Below, piece by piece: positions 22,455 to 28,657 of a DNA stretch of 48,020 nucleotides. This DNA is from a virus. The notes beneath the pieces are model-generated. The model had not been told where the DNA came from. It saw only the letters and a program-made list of their open reading frames with translations, and made no database searches. The stretch is from the IMG/VR virus record IMGVR_UViG_3300036853_000256, positions 1-48,020 of that record; one strand, written 5' to 3'. The position numbers were made by a program, and so were the translations under genes. The first letter of the stretch is position 1; each line of letters begins with the position of its first letter.

Positions 22455-22544
22455 TCAGTGGCGGGGCTTGCGTCTCCACCGGCGGCGCTTGGCGCGGCAG
22501 CCGTGCATGCCGCAGGACTCGCACCAGGGCAGGAAGGGCACCAT
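22455..22544 (-). CDS. 29-residue basic Cys peptide
   Basis: MVPFLPWCESCGMHGC followed by a strongly basic end (KRRRWRRKPRH). The ATG overlaps the preceding stop as TGATG. It may bind zinc and nucleic acid. Very short, so only moderate support. Confidence 0.4.
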   Translation of the reverse strand: MVPFLPWCESCGMHGCRAKRRRWRRKPRH

Positions 22545-23056
22545 CAGCAGGCCCCGCAGTCCGGATGGCCGCAGTGGCAGTCGATATCCGGCTCGTCGGC
22601 TTCGCTGCGGTCGTAGGCCTCGCGCTCGGGCGTGCCGTACGGGGGCTTGGCCGGGCCGTGGGGCACGATGAAGTAGCCCTCCGGCGGGTCGATCTCGATC
22701 AGGCCGCCGGCCACCTCGACCGCCGCGTTGCCGCCCTCGTCGACCACCGCGCCGAAGTGCGGCGGGACGCGGCCCGCGATCGGCTGGGTGGTCTCGCCGT
22801 CGTCGGCGCGGGAGTAGCCCAGGCCGGCGTCGGCGGGGTAGACCATCACCGGGCTATCGGGCTCGTACGAGGTGCTGTCGTAGAACCCGTTGTCCTGCAT
22901 GTACGCGACGAAGACGTACCGGCCTGCGTGGTAGTCGTGCACCTTGACGAAGACGACCTCGCCGATCTCCTTGAAGTACGACGTCGGCAGGGACTCGGGC
23001 AGGATGCGGTCGCCGACGACGAGCTGATCGGCGCGCTTGGTGATCGGCGCGGTCAT
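22544..23056 (-). CDS. Hypothetical early protein with C-terminal CHCGHPDC motif
   Basis: 170 residues. It begins TKRADQLVVGDRIL, a beta-strand motif common at the start of small phage proteins with Hint-like or SH3-like folds, continues with beta-rich sequence (GEVVFVKVHDYHAGRYVFVAYMQ) and ends in CHCGHPDCGAC, a likely metal site. No catalytic Cys or splice motif is present, so it is not an intein. Confidence 0.6.
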   Translation of the reverse strand: MTAPITKRADQLVVGDRILPESLPTSYFKEIGEVVFVKVHDYHAGRYVFVAYMQDNGFYDSTSYEPDSPVMVYPADAGLGYSRADDGETTQPIAGRVPPHFGAVVDEGGNAAVEVAGGLIEIDPPEGYFIVPHGPAKPPYGTPEREAYDRSEADEPDIDCHCGHPDCGAC

Positions 23057-23379
23057 CGCCCGGCCCCCGGCTCGTCCAGGTCGCAGAGCTTCTCCTGGAC
23101 GGAGATGTTCACCCCGGCACGGGTGGCCCGCACAAGGTAGTACGCGCCGCCGAGGAACTCTTCGCGGTGACCGGCGCAGCCGAGGACGGCCGAGGCCACC
23201 GCGTCCACGTCGGCGATGCGCTGCTCGGGCGTCGCGTCGTAGGGACCCGGCATGAAGCTGACGTTCACGTACGGCACGTCCTGGTTGAGATGGAGATGCT
23301 CGATGGCGTCGGCGATACGGCGCAGCTCGGCGGCGACGCGCTGATAGCCCGTCAGTTCGGGTACGGTCTGGTCATCCAC
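23053..23379 (-). CDS. Hypothetical early protein
   Basis: 108 residues: an N-terminal helix (LTGYQRVAAELRRIADAIEHLHL) and an alpha/beta remainder (VNVSFMPGPYDATPEQRIADVDAVASAVLG). Reads like a family of small actinophage proteins of unknown function. Four-base overlap with the next gene. Confidence 0.6.
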   Translation of the reverse strand: MDDQTVPELTGYQRVAAELRRIADAIEHLHLNQDVPYVNVSFMPGPYDATPEQRIADVDAVASAVLGCAGHREEFLGGAYYLVRATRAGVNISVQEKLCDLDEPGAGR

Positions 23380-23410
23380 GGGATTGCCTTTCTGGTAGAG
23401 ATCCGGTGGG

Positions 23411-23443
23411 GCGGGCTAGCCGAGGCACAGTCGGCTGGCCCGC
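23411..23443 (-). terminator. Strong stem-loop between the HTH gene and the early genes
   Basis: GCGGGCTAGCCGA and TCGGCTGGCCCGC pair over 13 positions with one T-G wobble and a 7-base loop, directly after the stop of the 66-residue HTH gene. No clear T-run follows on the minus strand. It probably limits read-through from the first genes of the early operon. Confidence 0.55.
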
Positions 23444-23450
23444 ATCTGTT

Positions 23451-23651
23451 TCAGGAGGTCAGCAGCGGCGTAACAGCCGAGCGACGGAACCGCACACGCC
23501 CGCCCGGCGTCTTCATCGACGGCAGCAGCCCGGCCTTCGCCCACCGGCTGACCGTCTTCCGGTCGACCCTGAACAGCGCGGCCACTTCGGCTGGAGTCAG
23601 CAGCGGGTCGTCGTTCAGCACGTCCGTCACGAAGCGGCTCACCGCGGGCAC
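23451..23651 (-). CDS. BldC/MerR-like HTH protein (excisionase-type)
   Basis: 66 residues; LLTPAEVAALFRVDRKTVSRWAKAGLLPSMKTPGGRVRFRRSAVTPLL is a complete MerR/BldC-like helix-turn-helix with wing. Proteins of this size and form serve as excisionases or early regulators. It overlaps the proline-rich gene upstream by 13 bases. Confidence 0.8.
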   Translation of the reverse strand: MPAVSRFVTDVLNDDPLLTPAEVAALFRVDRKTVSRWAKAGLLPSMKTPGGRVRFRRSAVTPLLTS

Positions 23652-24079
23652 CTCGGCGGGGCGTCGTACAGCACGCCCTCGCCCGGCACCGGAAACGTCG
23701 GCGGACCAGGCGGCCGGGTGGCCGCGCCGACCGCTCCGCCGGCGCGGCCTTCATCCCGGGCACGCACGGCCGGGATGCCATCGGAGACCGCGCCGGGGCG
23801 CGGGGTGGTCGCCCCGGCGCGGTCATTACCCGAGGGGAAAGCTGCACGGATCGGCTTCGTGTTCGTCGGCTTGCGCGGCGGCTTCGACGGCGGGCTGGTT
23901 TTCGACGGGCGCGCCAGGTCGCGGGCCGTGTCCGGACCGAGCGACAGAGCCAGGCCAAACAGGTCGGCGGCCTTCCTCGGCGGCTTCGTCGGCGGAGGCG
24001 GCGTCTTCGGCGGACGCGACGGGGGGTTCGCGGGCGGCGGCGGCGTGGTTGATTTGCCGGACAGGCCGATGGCGGTCAT
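23639..24079 (-). CDS. Proline-rich low-complexity protein
   Basis: 146 residues. The first 75 are PPxxP-type repeats (PPPPANPPSRPPKTPPPPTKPP), the rest Gly/Arg/Ala-rich with no predicted fold. It lies between two HTH genes in the first part of the early operon with short overlaps at both ends. Role unknown; may be disordered. Confidence 0.5.
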   Translation of the reverse strand: MTAIGLSGKSTTPPPPANPPSRPPKTPPPPTKPPRKAADLFGLALSLGPDTARDLARPSKTSPPSKPPRKPTNTKPIRAAFPSGNDRAGATTPRPGAVSDGIPAVRARDEGRAGGAVGAATRPPGPPTFPVPGEGVLYDAPPRCPR

Positions 24080-24294
24080 GCCGCAGTCCCGGTGCTCGTG
24101 CCCGCGAGGATTGCGTCGATGACCTCGCGCCGGAATCGCCGCTGGCCGGAAGGGAGGGTGATGCAGTCGAGCTTCCCGTCCCGCGCCCAGCGGTTGACGG
24201 TCTCGTCACTGATGCCGCCCAGGGCCTCCCCGGCCTCTTTGGCCGTGAGAAGATCCGGCCGCGAGGCTGTCTCTTGCGGGGGAACCTGTGTCAT
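24076..24294 (-). CDS. BldC/MerR-like HTH protein, first gene of the early operon
   Basis: 72 residues from ATG 24294. LLTAKEAGEALGGISDETVNRWARDGKLDCITLPSGQRRFRREVIDAIL is a BldC-like helix-turn-helix. The start was chosen because CATGAT (-10) lies seven bases upstream and TTGACA (-35) a further 18 bases up, giving a leaderless transcript; ATG codons at 24303 and 24306 overlap the -10 box. An operator copy covers the start codon. As the first leftward gene facing the repressor it is the best candidate for a Cro-like regulator or excisionase. Confidence 0.75.
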   Translation of the reverse strand: MTQVPPQETASRPDLLTAKEAGEALGGISDETVNRWARDGKLDCITLPSGQRRFRREVIDAILAGTSTGTAA

Positions 24295-24342
24295 GGACAG
24301 CATCATGCTCTGGAACGGGAACCTGTGTCAAGGACAGGTTCC
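24286..24342 (-). promoter_or_regulatory. Early leftward promoter with two operators
   Basis: The minus-strand promoter is TTGACA (24326-24331), an 18-base spacer, then CATGAT (24302-24307). Operator copies CTGTGTCATGGACAG (24286-24300) and CTGTGTCAAGGACAG (24323-24337) differ by one base and are 37 bp apart. The second is the centre of a longer dyad with arms GGAACCTGT and ACAGGTTCC (24318-24342). One covers the -35 box and the other the start site, so repressor bound to both would shut the early operon. Confidence 0.72.
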
Positions 24343-24373
24343 TAGGCATCCATGCCATTCTCTGTCCATTGCA

Positions 24374-24409
24374 TTGCGATCTGTGCCATGAGACGTATGC
24401 TGTGCCTCA
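24374..24409 (+). promoter_or_regulatory. Repressor promoter, leaderless type
   Basis: TTGCGA (24374-24379), a 16-base spacer and TATGCT (24396-24401) are followed seven bases later by the ATG at 24409, with no Shine-Dalgarno. CTGTGCCATGAGACG at 24381-24395 matches the operator consensus at 10 of 15 positions and lies between the boxes, suggesting weak autorepression. Confidence 0.6.
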
Positions 24410-24855
24410 TGACAGCCGTGCAAGGGGAGCCGAGACCCCGCAACCTGGAGCAGGGCTGGACCGTCGACGACAGCACCTTTGGGGCGAGGTTGGCGCTGGT
24501 CCGGCAGCGAATGCAGTGGAACATCAAAGAGGCCGCACGCGAATGCGGCATCCCGGCCGCGACGTGGGGCCTATGGGAGAACGGATCGATGCCGCGCCGC
24601 TACACCGAGATGTGCCGGCTCATCGCCAACCGCACCGGATGCGACTATGGCTGGCTCCTCGACGGGCCTCGCTTAGCAGGTCAGGGCGGCGATCCTGGAC
24701 TTACCGCAAGGTATCTCTCCGTAGCCAATCGGTCAGCTTTTCCCGACCGGCCTAGCGACAATCGGCCAAACGGGCGACCCCTCGCCGGGTCCACCGCACC
24801 GGCAAGCCGAACGGCCTACCTCGATCGTGGTGGCCGCCGCCGACGGGACCGATGA
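24409..24855 (+). CDS. Immunity repressor, XRE-type
   Basis: 148 residues from ATG 24409 (MTAVQGEPRP), chosen for the leaderless promoter; an ATG at 24352 is possible but overlaps the control region. The helix-turn-helix is TFGARLALVRQRMQWNIKEAARECGIPAATWGLWENGSMPRRYTEMCRLIANRTGCDYGWLLDG. The C-terminal 60 residues are Arg/Pro/Gly-rich without a LexA-type Ser/Lys peptidase, so induction is probably not by RecA-driven cleavage. It shares an ATGA junction with the integrase and diverges from the early operon, the usual position of a CI-type repressor. Confidence 0.8.
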   Translation: MTAVQGEPRPRNLEQGWTVDDSTFGARLALVRQRMQWNIKEAARECGIPAATWGLWENGSMPRRYTEMCRLIANRTGCDYGWLLDGPRLAGQGGDPGLTARYLSVANRSAFPDRPSDNRPNGRPLAGSTAPASRTAYLDRGGRRRRDR

Positions 24856-25706
24856 CGATGCCGATCCGGACCAACGAGGCCGACCCTCGGGGAATGCAGC
24901 TCATCGACGAGTACATCCAGCACCTGGAGCGCAGCAGCGACAGCACCCAGACCCCGCACGACCGGCGCGGCATCCTCGAGCGGATGAACCGTGAGCTGCC
25001 GTTCGGCGTCGGCCAGGTCAGCGCCGAGGACCTCGCGACGTGGCTGTACCGGCGCGAGTGGTCGACGAACACGAAGGCCACGTACTACCGGTGCATCAAG
25101 AGTTTCTACGCCTGGGCCACCGACCCGGATGACCCGTGGATCAGTGGACGCAACCCGGCCGCGAAACTGGAGCCGGTGACGACGGCCAAGTCGGTGGCCC
25201 GGGCGTGCACCGATGATCAGCTGGCCGAGGTGCTGGCGAAGGCGCGGGAGCCGTTCCGCACCTGGGCGATCATTGCGGCCTACCAGGGCCTGCGTTGCGT
25301 CGAGATCGCCGGGCTCGACCGGGAGCACGTCACCGGGAGCCAACTGATCGTCGTCCGCGGCAAGGGCGGCCGGCCGCGCGCGCACGACACCGACGAGGCG
25401 GTCTGGCTGGCGGTCAAGGATCTGCCGCCCGGGCCCATCGCGCGCCGGCTGGACAACGGGGAACGGGCGTCGGCCCATTACGTCAGCGCCGAGTCCCGCT
25501 ACCACTTCCACCGGCTAGGCGTGCCGATCAGCCTCCACCGCTTCAGGCACTGGCTGGGCACCAGCGTGCAGCGGGAGTACAAGGACATCCGGGTGACGCA
25601 GGAGATCCTGGGGCATTCGTCGCTCTCGAGCACCCAGATCTACACCCAGGCTACGGACGAGCAGCAACGGGCGGCGAGGGCGACTCTTCCGCGCCTCGCC
25701 GGGTAA
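24852..25706 (+). CDS. int: Tyrosine integrase
   Basis: 284 residues. An N-terminal SAM-like core-binding domain (residues 15-105) is followed by the catalytic domain with Arg148 (YQGLRCVEIAG), Lys171 (VRGKGGRPR), His229-x-x-Arg232 (SLHRFRHWLG), His255 (ILGHSSLSS) and nucleophile Tyr264 (TQIYTQ). All residues of the family are present. It lacks the long arm-type N-terminus of lambda Int and is of the shorter XerC-like form. It overlaps the repressor gene by four bases, so both are made in the lysogen. Confidence 0.93.
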   Translation: MTMPIRTNEADPRGMQLIDEYIQHLERSSDSTQTPHDRRGILERMNRELPFGVGQVSAEDLATWLYRREWSTNTKATYYRCIKSFYAWATDPDDPWISGRNPAAKLEPVTTAKSVARACTDDQLAEVLAKAREPFRTWAIIAAYQGLRCVEIAGLDREHVTGSQLIVVRGKGGRPRAHDTDEAVWLAVKDLPPGPIARRLDNGERASAHYVSAESRYHFHRLGVPISLHRFRHWLGTSVQREYKDIRVTQEILGHSSLSSTQIYTQATDEQQRAARATLPRLAG

Positions 25707-25719
25707 GAGCGAAGGGGGG

Positions 25720-25746
25720 TGCGCGTTCCGGGGTCCAGGGAACGCG
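25720..25746 (+). terminator. Stem-loop after the integrase
   Basis: A perfect 9-bp stem GCGCGTTCC / GGAACGCGC with a nine-base loop lies 14 bases beyond the integrase stop, between convergent genes. There is no T-run, as is common for actinobacterial terminators, and it could serve both directions. The attP core might lie near here, but no core can be defined without the host sequence. Confidence 0.6.
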
Positions 25747-25759
25747 CGGCAGTAGTGAA

Positions 25760-26062
25760 CTACTCGATGGCGTTGCGCGGGATGACCGTGGTCCGCTCAT
25801 CCCAGTGCCGGCCGCCGTTGGTGGCGGGCTTCGGCGGGTGCGAGACGAACTCGATCCGCGGCTTGCGGTCCGGGTCGAGGTCGCCGGGCTCGGCGACGAT
25901 GGCAACGGAGCACTCGTCGTCGAGCATCATCTGCTGGGCGGCCGTCCAGTCCCGGACGAGGCCCAGGAACTTGTAGCCGCAGGCCCGTACGTAGTCGATA
26001 CAGCGGTCGGCGCGCTCGTAGTCGACGCCCGGTAGATACACAATTGCTCGGGTCACGAGCAT
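25760..26062 (-). CDS. Degenerate resolvase-like small protein
   Basis: 100 residues from ATG 26062 with GGAAGGGGGA upstream. MLVTRAIVYLPGVDYERADRCIDYVRACGYKFLGLVRDWTAAQQMMLDDECSVAIVAEPGDLDPDRKPRIEFVS follows the beta-alpha-beta plan of a serine-recombinase N-terminal domain (strand, helix with Cys, GLV strand, SVAIVAE strand), but the catalytic Ser is replaced by the GVDYER stretch and the C-terminal DNA-binding part is missing. It is probably a regulatory or accessory relative rather than a recombinase. Confidence 0.6.
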   Translation of the reverse strand: MLVTRAIVYLPGVDYERADRCIDYVRACGYKFLGLVRDWTAAQQMMLDDECSVAIVAEPGDLDPDRKPRIEFVSHPPKPATNGGRHWDERTTVIPRNAIE

Positions 26063-26296
26063 TCCCCCTTCCTGATCACTCGCGGTCGCTCCGCGAGCAG
26101 AAATCACGTTCCTCCCTGGTTGGGAAGTATCAATATCGGCGTAACGTGCTCGGGCTAATGGCATGCCGTGTCGGTTCGTATGCCCCTTTGTCTAATTCTT
26201 GACAGAGGGTGTTGCGTGATCAATCCGCCCTGTGCATGATGGCGCACCTTGTGCGCGATCGCGCACCCATGATCGCGCCGCTCTACCGTGCACCCC
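26063..26296. promoter_or_regulatory. Divergent control region with GTGCGC/GCGCAC palindromes
   Basis: This 234-bp gap is less GC-rich than its surroundings. At 26242-26256 lies GCGCAC-CTT-GTGCGC and at 26251-26266 the perfect 16-bp palindrome GTGCGCGATCGCGCAC, which share a half-site. CATGAT-type repeats flank them. TACCGT at 26284-26289 lies seven bases before the GTG at 26297, a leaderless-type promoter for the AlpA-like gene. The palindromes probably bind a dimeric regulator. Confidence 0.55.
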
Positions 26297-26482
26297 GTGC
26301 CGAAGCCGGACGTAATGGGCTTGAGTGAGATCGCCGCGCGCCTCGGCATCAGCAAGTCGTACGCTCGCCGCCTCGCCGACCACCGGAACTTCCCCGAACC
26401 GACGGTGCTCACCATGGGGCAAGTCTGGTCAACCGCCGACGTCGAAGCCTGGATCGCCAAGCACCGGCCGCCGCGCGACTAG
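26297..26482 (+). CDS. AlpA-like HTH protein, copy 1
   Basis: 61 residues from GTG 26297, aligned to the start of the paralogue at 27183; GTG 26288 is the alternative. DVMGLSEIAARLGISKSYARRLADHRNFPEPTVLTMGQVWSTADVEAWIAKHRP is a full AlpA/excisionase-type helix-turn-helix with wing. No Shine-Dalgarno is present, and a -10 box precedes the start. Its stop shares a CTAG with the stop of the convergent gene. Likely an excisionase or lysogenic regulator. Confidence 0.75.
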   Translation: MPKPDVMGLSEIAARLGISKSYARRLADHRNFPEPTVLTMGQVWSTADVEAWIAKHRPPRD

Positions 26483-26829
26483 TACTTCGCCACGCGCCCG
26501 GGATGGGCGTAGCACCACGCGCACCCGCTCAGGCTGTAGTCGTGCTCCGGCACACCGATCGCGATCCGCTCCTCCAGCGCCTCAGGATCAGGGTCGAACG
26601 CCTCCGCCCGATGCCGATCGCCCTCGTACGAGGCGTGAAAACCCGCCGGGCGCTCGAAACCCTTGATCGTGTTCTCGTTCGACCAGTCCACATGCCAGCC
26701 CGGATACCGGCGCTCCAGCTCTAGGCACGTCTCCCGCACGCCATCGGGCCAATGCAGACGTTCGGCGAGCACGTCGCGGTTCCGGCGCATCAGGTCGGTC
26801 GGCCACTTCGGGGCCGGCGAGGTCGGCAT
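26479..26829 (-). CDS. Hypothetical soluble protein in the lysogeny region
   Basis: 116 residues from ATG 26829 (TGATG junction). Trp- and His-rich with helices (DLMRRNRDVLAERLHWPDGVRETCLELERRYPGWHVDWSNE) and a C-terminal CAWCYAHPGR motif. Such short proteins occur near actinophage and ICE integration genes, but I do not recognise the family. Confidence 0.55.
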   Translation of the reverse strand: MPTSPAPKWPTDLMRRNRDVLAERLHWPDGVRETCLELERRYPGWHVDWSNENTIKGFERPAGFHASYEGDRHRAEAFDPDPEALEERIAIGVPEHDYSLSGCAWCYAHPGRVAKY

Positions 26830-27017
26830 CACCGCTCGGCCCTCCGCGCGTAGAGGACGCCGCCTTGCAGCTCGCCGACCGGCTCGTAGTCGGTGAGCTC
26901 GCGGCGCAGCGCGTGGCCGCGCTCAGGCTCTTCGTCGTCGGTCAGGTCGTAGTCGCCCCTGGTGGCGCGCTCCGAGTCCGCGATAGCCCTGCTCGTCAGT
27001 GGCCAGTCGTCGTCCAT
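26829..27017 (-). CDS. Small acidic protein
   Basis: 62 residues from ATG 27017 with GGAGG at ideal spacing, MDDDWPLTSRAIADSERATRGDYDLTDDEEPERG... It ends in VGELQGGVLYARRAER. Highly acidic and possibly disordered. It is the first gene of a two-gene minus operon diverging from the second AlpA-like gene. Confidence 0.6.
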   Translation of the reverse strand: MDDDWPLTSRAIADSERATRGDYDLTDDEEPERGHALRRELTDYEPVGELQGGVLYARRAER

Positions 27018-27104
27018 GGCCAGTCCTCCCTCGCCGCGATCGAAGGGCGGAGCTCCGGGCCGGGTCTCGCAGGCGGCCGACCCGGAGCGCCTAAGCCACG
27101 GACG

Positions 27105-27129
27105 GTACACGTGTGCACGGTACGTGTAC
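27105..27129. promoter_or_regulatory. GTACACGT inverted repeat, candidate operator
   Basis: GTACACGT (27105-27112) and ACGTGTAC (27122-27129) form a perfect 8-bp dyad with nine bases between, centred on GTGCAC. It lies in the 165-bp divergent gap between the small acidic gene and the second AlpA-like gene, well placed to control both. Confidence 0.5.
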
Positions 27130-27182
27130 ATGGAGTCACCCGTTTTCACATACTGTGCATACGCGCCTCATACGTTCAGACC

Positions 27183-27383
27183 ATGCCGAAGGTGCAGCTC
27201 ATGGGCGCGTGGGAGATCCGACAGCGCCTCGGCTATTCACGCGGATGGGTGGAACGGCTGATCAGCCGCCGCGACTTTCCTGAGCCCTACCAGGTGCTTC
27301 GCATGGGATCGGTCTGGGACGCTGAGGACGTCGAGGCGTGGATCCGCGAGCACCGGCCCGAGATCGACGAGGCCGACGACTGA
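27183..27383 (+). CDS. AlpA-like HTH protein, copy 2
   Basis: 66 residues. QLMGAWEIRQRLGYSRGWVERLISRRDFPEPYQVLRMGSVWDAEDVEAWIREHRPEIDEADD is clearly paralogous to the protein at 26297 (shared DFPEP/NFPEP, MGxVW, DVEAWI, EHRP). TACGTT at 27171-27176 lies six bases before the ATG with no Shine-Dalgarno, again a leaderless layout. A different recognition helix suggests a different DNA target from its paralogue. Confidence 0.75.
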   Translation: MPKVQLMGAWEIRQRLGYSRGWVERLISRRDFPEPYQVLRMGSVWDAEDVEAWIREHRPEIDEADD

Positions 27384-27480
27384 CCCGATCATCCATCCCG
27401 CGCCGCCGATCATCGGATTGACCGGGTTGCATCTATACCTCACCCTGTGACCGACTCATCACCGCGAGCAGGGACGCCCG

Positions 27481-27969
27481 ATGACCTACCAGCCGCAGCA
27501 GCCACCTGTCATGCCCGGCCACACCATCCCGCCGCCGCAGGGTGATTGGACGCCGCCGAAGCCGAAGAGCAAGGCCGTGCCTGTCCTAGCCGGCATCGTC
27601 GTCCTGCTCGTGCTCATCGTCGGGGCACTCGCCTACCTGCTCACCACCAAGGGCGACGGCGCATCCCCAGCGACCGCTACCGCCGCCGCCGGGCCGTTCG
27701 ATCGCGCCAGGGCAGCCTGCAACGTGGTAGCCGGGTACCTGATCGAGGACGGCGGGAAGACGTTGGCGATGACCGTCGGCGGCGCGTACGTAAGCACCGG
27801 CACGATGGATTGCGTGTTCGATCAGCTGACTGTGCCGCACGCGGTCCGCGAGCATGTGGCCTCGACCCGTGCGCTCGACGGGCAGCAGACCGACGCGTGG
27901 CCCGGGTACACGGCGCGGTGGACGTTCTACCCGGACGACGGCCTGAAGATGACGATCCAGGCAACCTGA
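27481..27969 (+). CDS. Membrane-anchored exported protein, lysogenic-conversion candidate
   Basis: 162 residues, ATG with AGGGA upstream. A cytoplasmic Pro/Gln-rich leader (residues 1-32) precedes one transmembrane helix (VPVLAGIVVLLVLIVGALAYLL, about 33-54), a TTKGDGASPATAT linker and an extracytoplasmic domain with two Cys (RAACNVV, TMDCVF) able to form a disulfide. It resembles actinobacterial cell-surface proteins rather than virion proteins. Transcribed from the prophage-side strand and followed by a terminator, it could alter the lysogen surface or exclude superinfection; this is inference. Confidence 0.68.
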   Translation: MTYQPQQPPVMPGHTIPPPQGDWTPPKPKSKAVPVLAGIVVLLVLIVGALAYLLTTKGDGASPATATAAAGPFDRARAACNVVAGYLIEDGGKTLAMTVGGAYVSTGTMDCVFDQLTVPHAVREHVASTRALDGQQTDAWPGYTARWTFYPDDGLKMTIQAT

Positions 27970-27989
27970 TCCCGGACACGCGAAAAGCG

Positions 27990-28015
27990 CCCCACCTCGC
28001 CGAAGCGAGGTGGGG
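27990..28015 (+). terminator. Strong stem-loop between convergent units
   Basis: CCCCACCTCG and CGAGGTGGGG form a perfect 10-bp stem with a six-base loop, extended by flanking AGC/GCT pairs, just after the stop of the membrane-anchored protein and ahead of the tRNA-like element on the other strand. It probably terminates the rightward lysogenic transcript. Confidence 0.75.
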
Positions 28016-28022
28016 CTACGTG

Positions 28023-28134
28023 TCCACTGGGCCGGAGTCGAACCGGCGACCTTCCGCCCCCGGCTACCCCTCCGTCCCGGCTGTTGTCGGGCTCCAGGAC
28101 CGCGGCGGCGCTCTCCCGACTGAGCTACCAGGCG
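28023..28134 (-). tRNA. tRNA-like element with oversized anticodon region, probably degenerate
   Basis: On the minus strand a canonical D-arm (TAGCTCAGTCGGGAGAGC) and a canonical T-arm (GCCGG-TTCGACT-CCGGC, preceded by AGGTC) are present. The acceptor halves CGCCTGG and CCAGTGG pair at five of seven positions, with mismatches at the second and third. Between the arms CCGCC and GGCGG can pair, but they enclose about 45 bases instead of a 7-base anticodon loop, including a CCCG...CGGG hairpin. No CCA is encoded. No anticodon can be assigned. It is either a decayed tRNA, one with an insertion, or a tRNA mimic. Confidence 0.5.
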
Positions 28135-28155
28135 TGCATGACCGCTGAGTCGAGG

Positions 28156-28509
28156 CTACATCTGCCGGCCGCCGACGGCGCTCACCTTGGCTACTGCCTG
28201 CGTGCGGATGAATGCGGCTGCAACCGCGCCCACGAACGACATGATCACGGCCTGGTTCTCGGCCGAGACATGCAGCCCGAAGCCGATCGCGAGCGCGAGC
28301 AGCGCCTGCGCGACGCCGAGGATCGCGGCGACCTGTCCGTCGTGAGCCACCGCGAAGGCGACGATCAGCGCGGCGATCGCGGTCGCGGCGGCGTTGACGA
28401 CGGCCTGCTGGTCAACGGTCAGGTGGAACAGGAACGCGGAAGCCAGCCGGACGGCGGTCGCGACGAGGGTGAGGTAGAGCGCCGGGTCGCGGCTAAACCG
28501 AAGCGACAT
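28156..28509 (-). CDS. Holin-like membrane protein
   Basis: 117 residues from ATG 28509 with GGAGGAACC upstream. Three hydrophobic segments (about residues 11-28, 37-56, 62-80, with a weaker one at 88-105) lie in a small basic protein. It is the last gene of the lysis region after the endolysin, and has holin-type size and topology. A membrane-permeabilising role fits the context but is not proven. Confidence 0.65.
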   Translation of the reverse strand: MSLRFSRDPALYLTLVATAVRLASAFLFHLTVDQQAVVNAAATAIAALIVAFAVAHDGQVAAILGVAQALLALAIGFGLHVSAENQAVIMSFVGAVAAAFIRTQAVAKVSAVGGRQM

Positions 28510-28657
28510 GGTTCCTCCGAACGTGCGTTCTAATGAGGGAGTGGAGCGGGTCGACATCGCCTGGGTACACGGCAAGACCCGGCATCAGCTACGCGCGGGG
28601 CGCGGCGCGGCGCTGGATGAGGACCGTCGGCGGCGAGTGGGCGGCCGCCTAGCTGGT

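Noticed and set aside
22544-23056. Intein or Hint-domain protein, because of the RADQLVVGDRIL start
   Set aside because: There is no catalytic N-terminal Cys/Ser block nor a C-terminal His-Asn; the phrase occurs in many small phage beta-proteins.
27546-28148. A plus-strand 200-codon frame running through the tRNA-like element (GPESNRRPSAP...)
   Set aside because: Such a phrase is the usual conceptual translation of tRNA antisense sequence; the real gene there is 27481-27969 in another frame, and a stem-loop terminator interrupts it.
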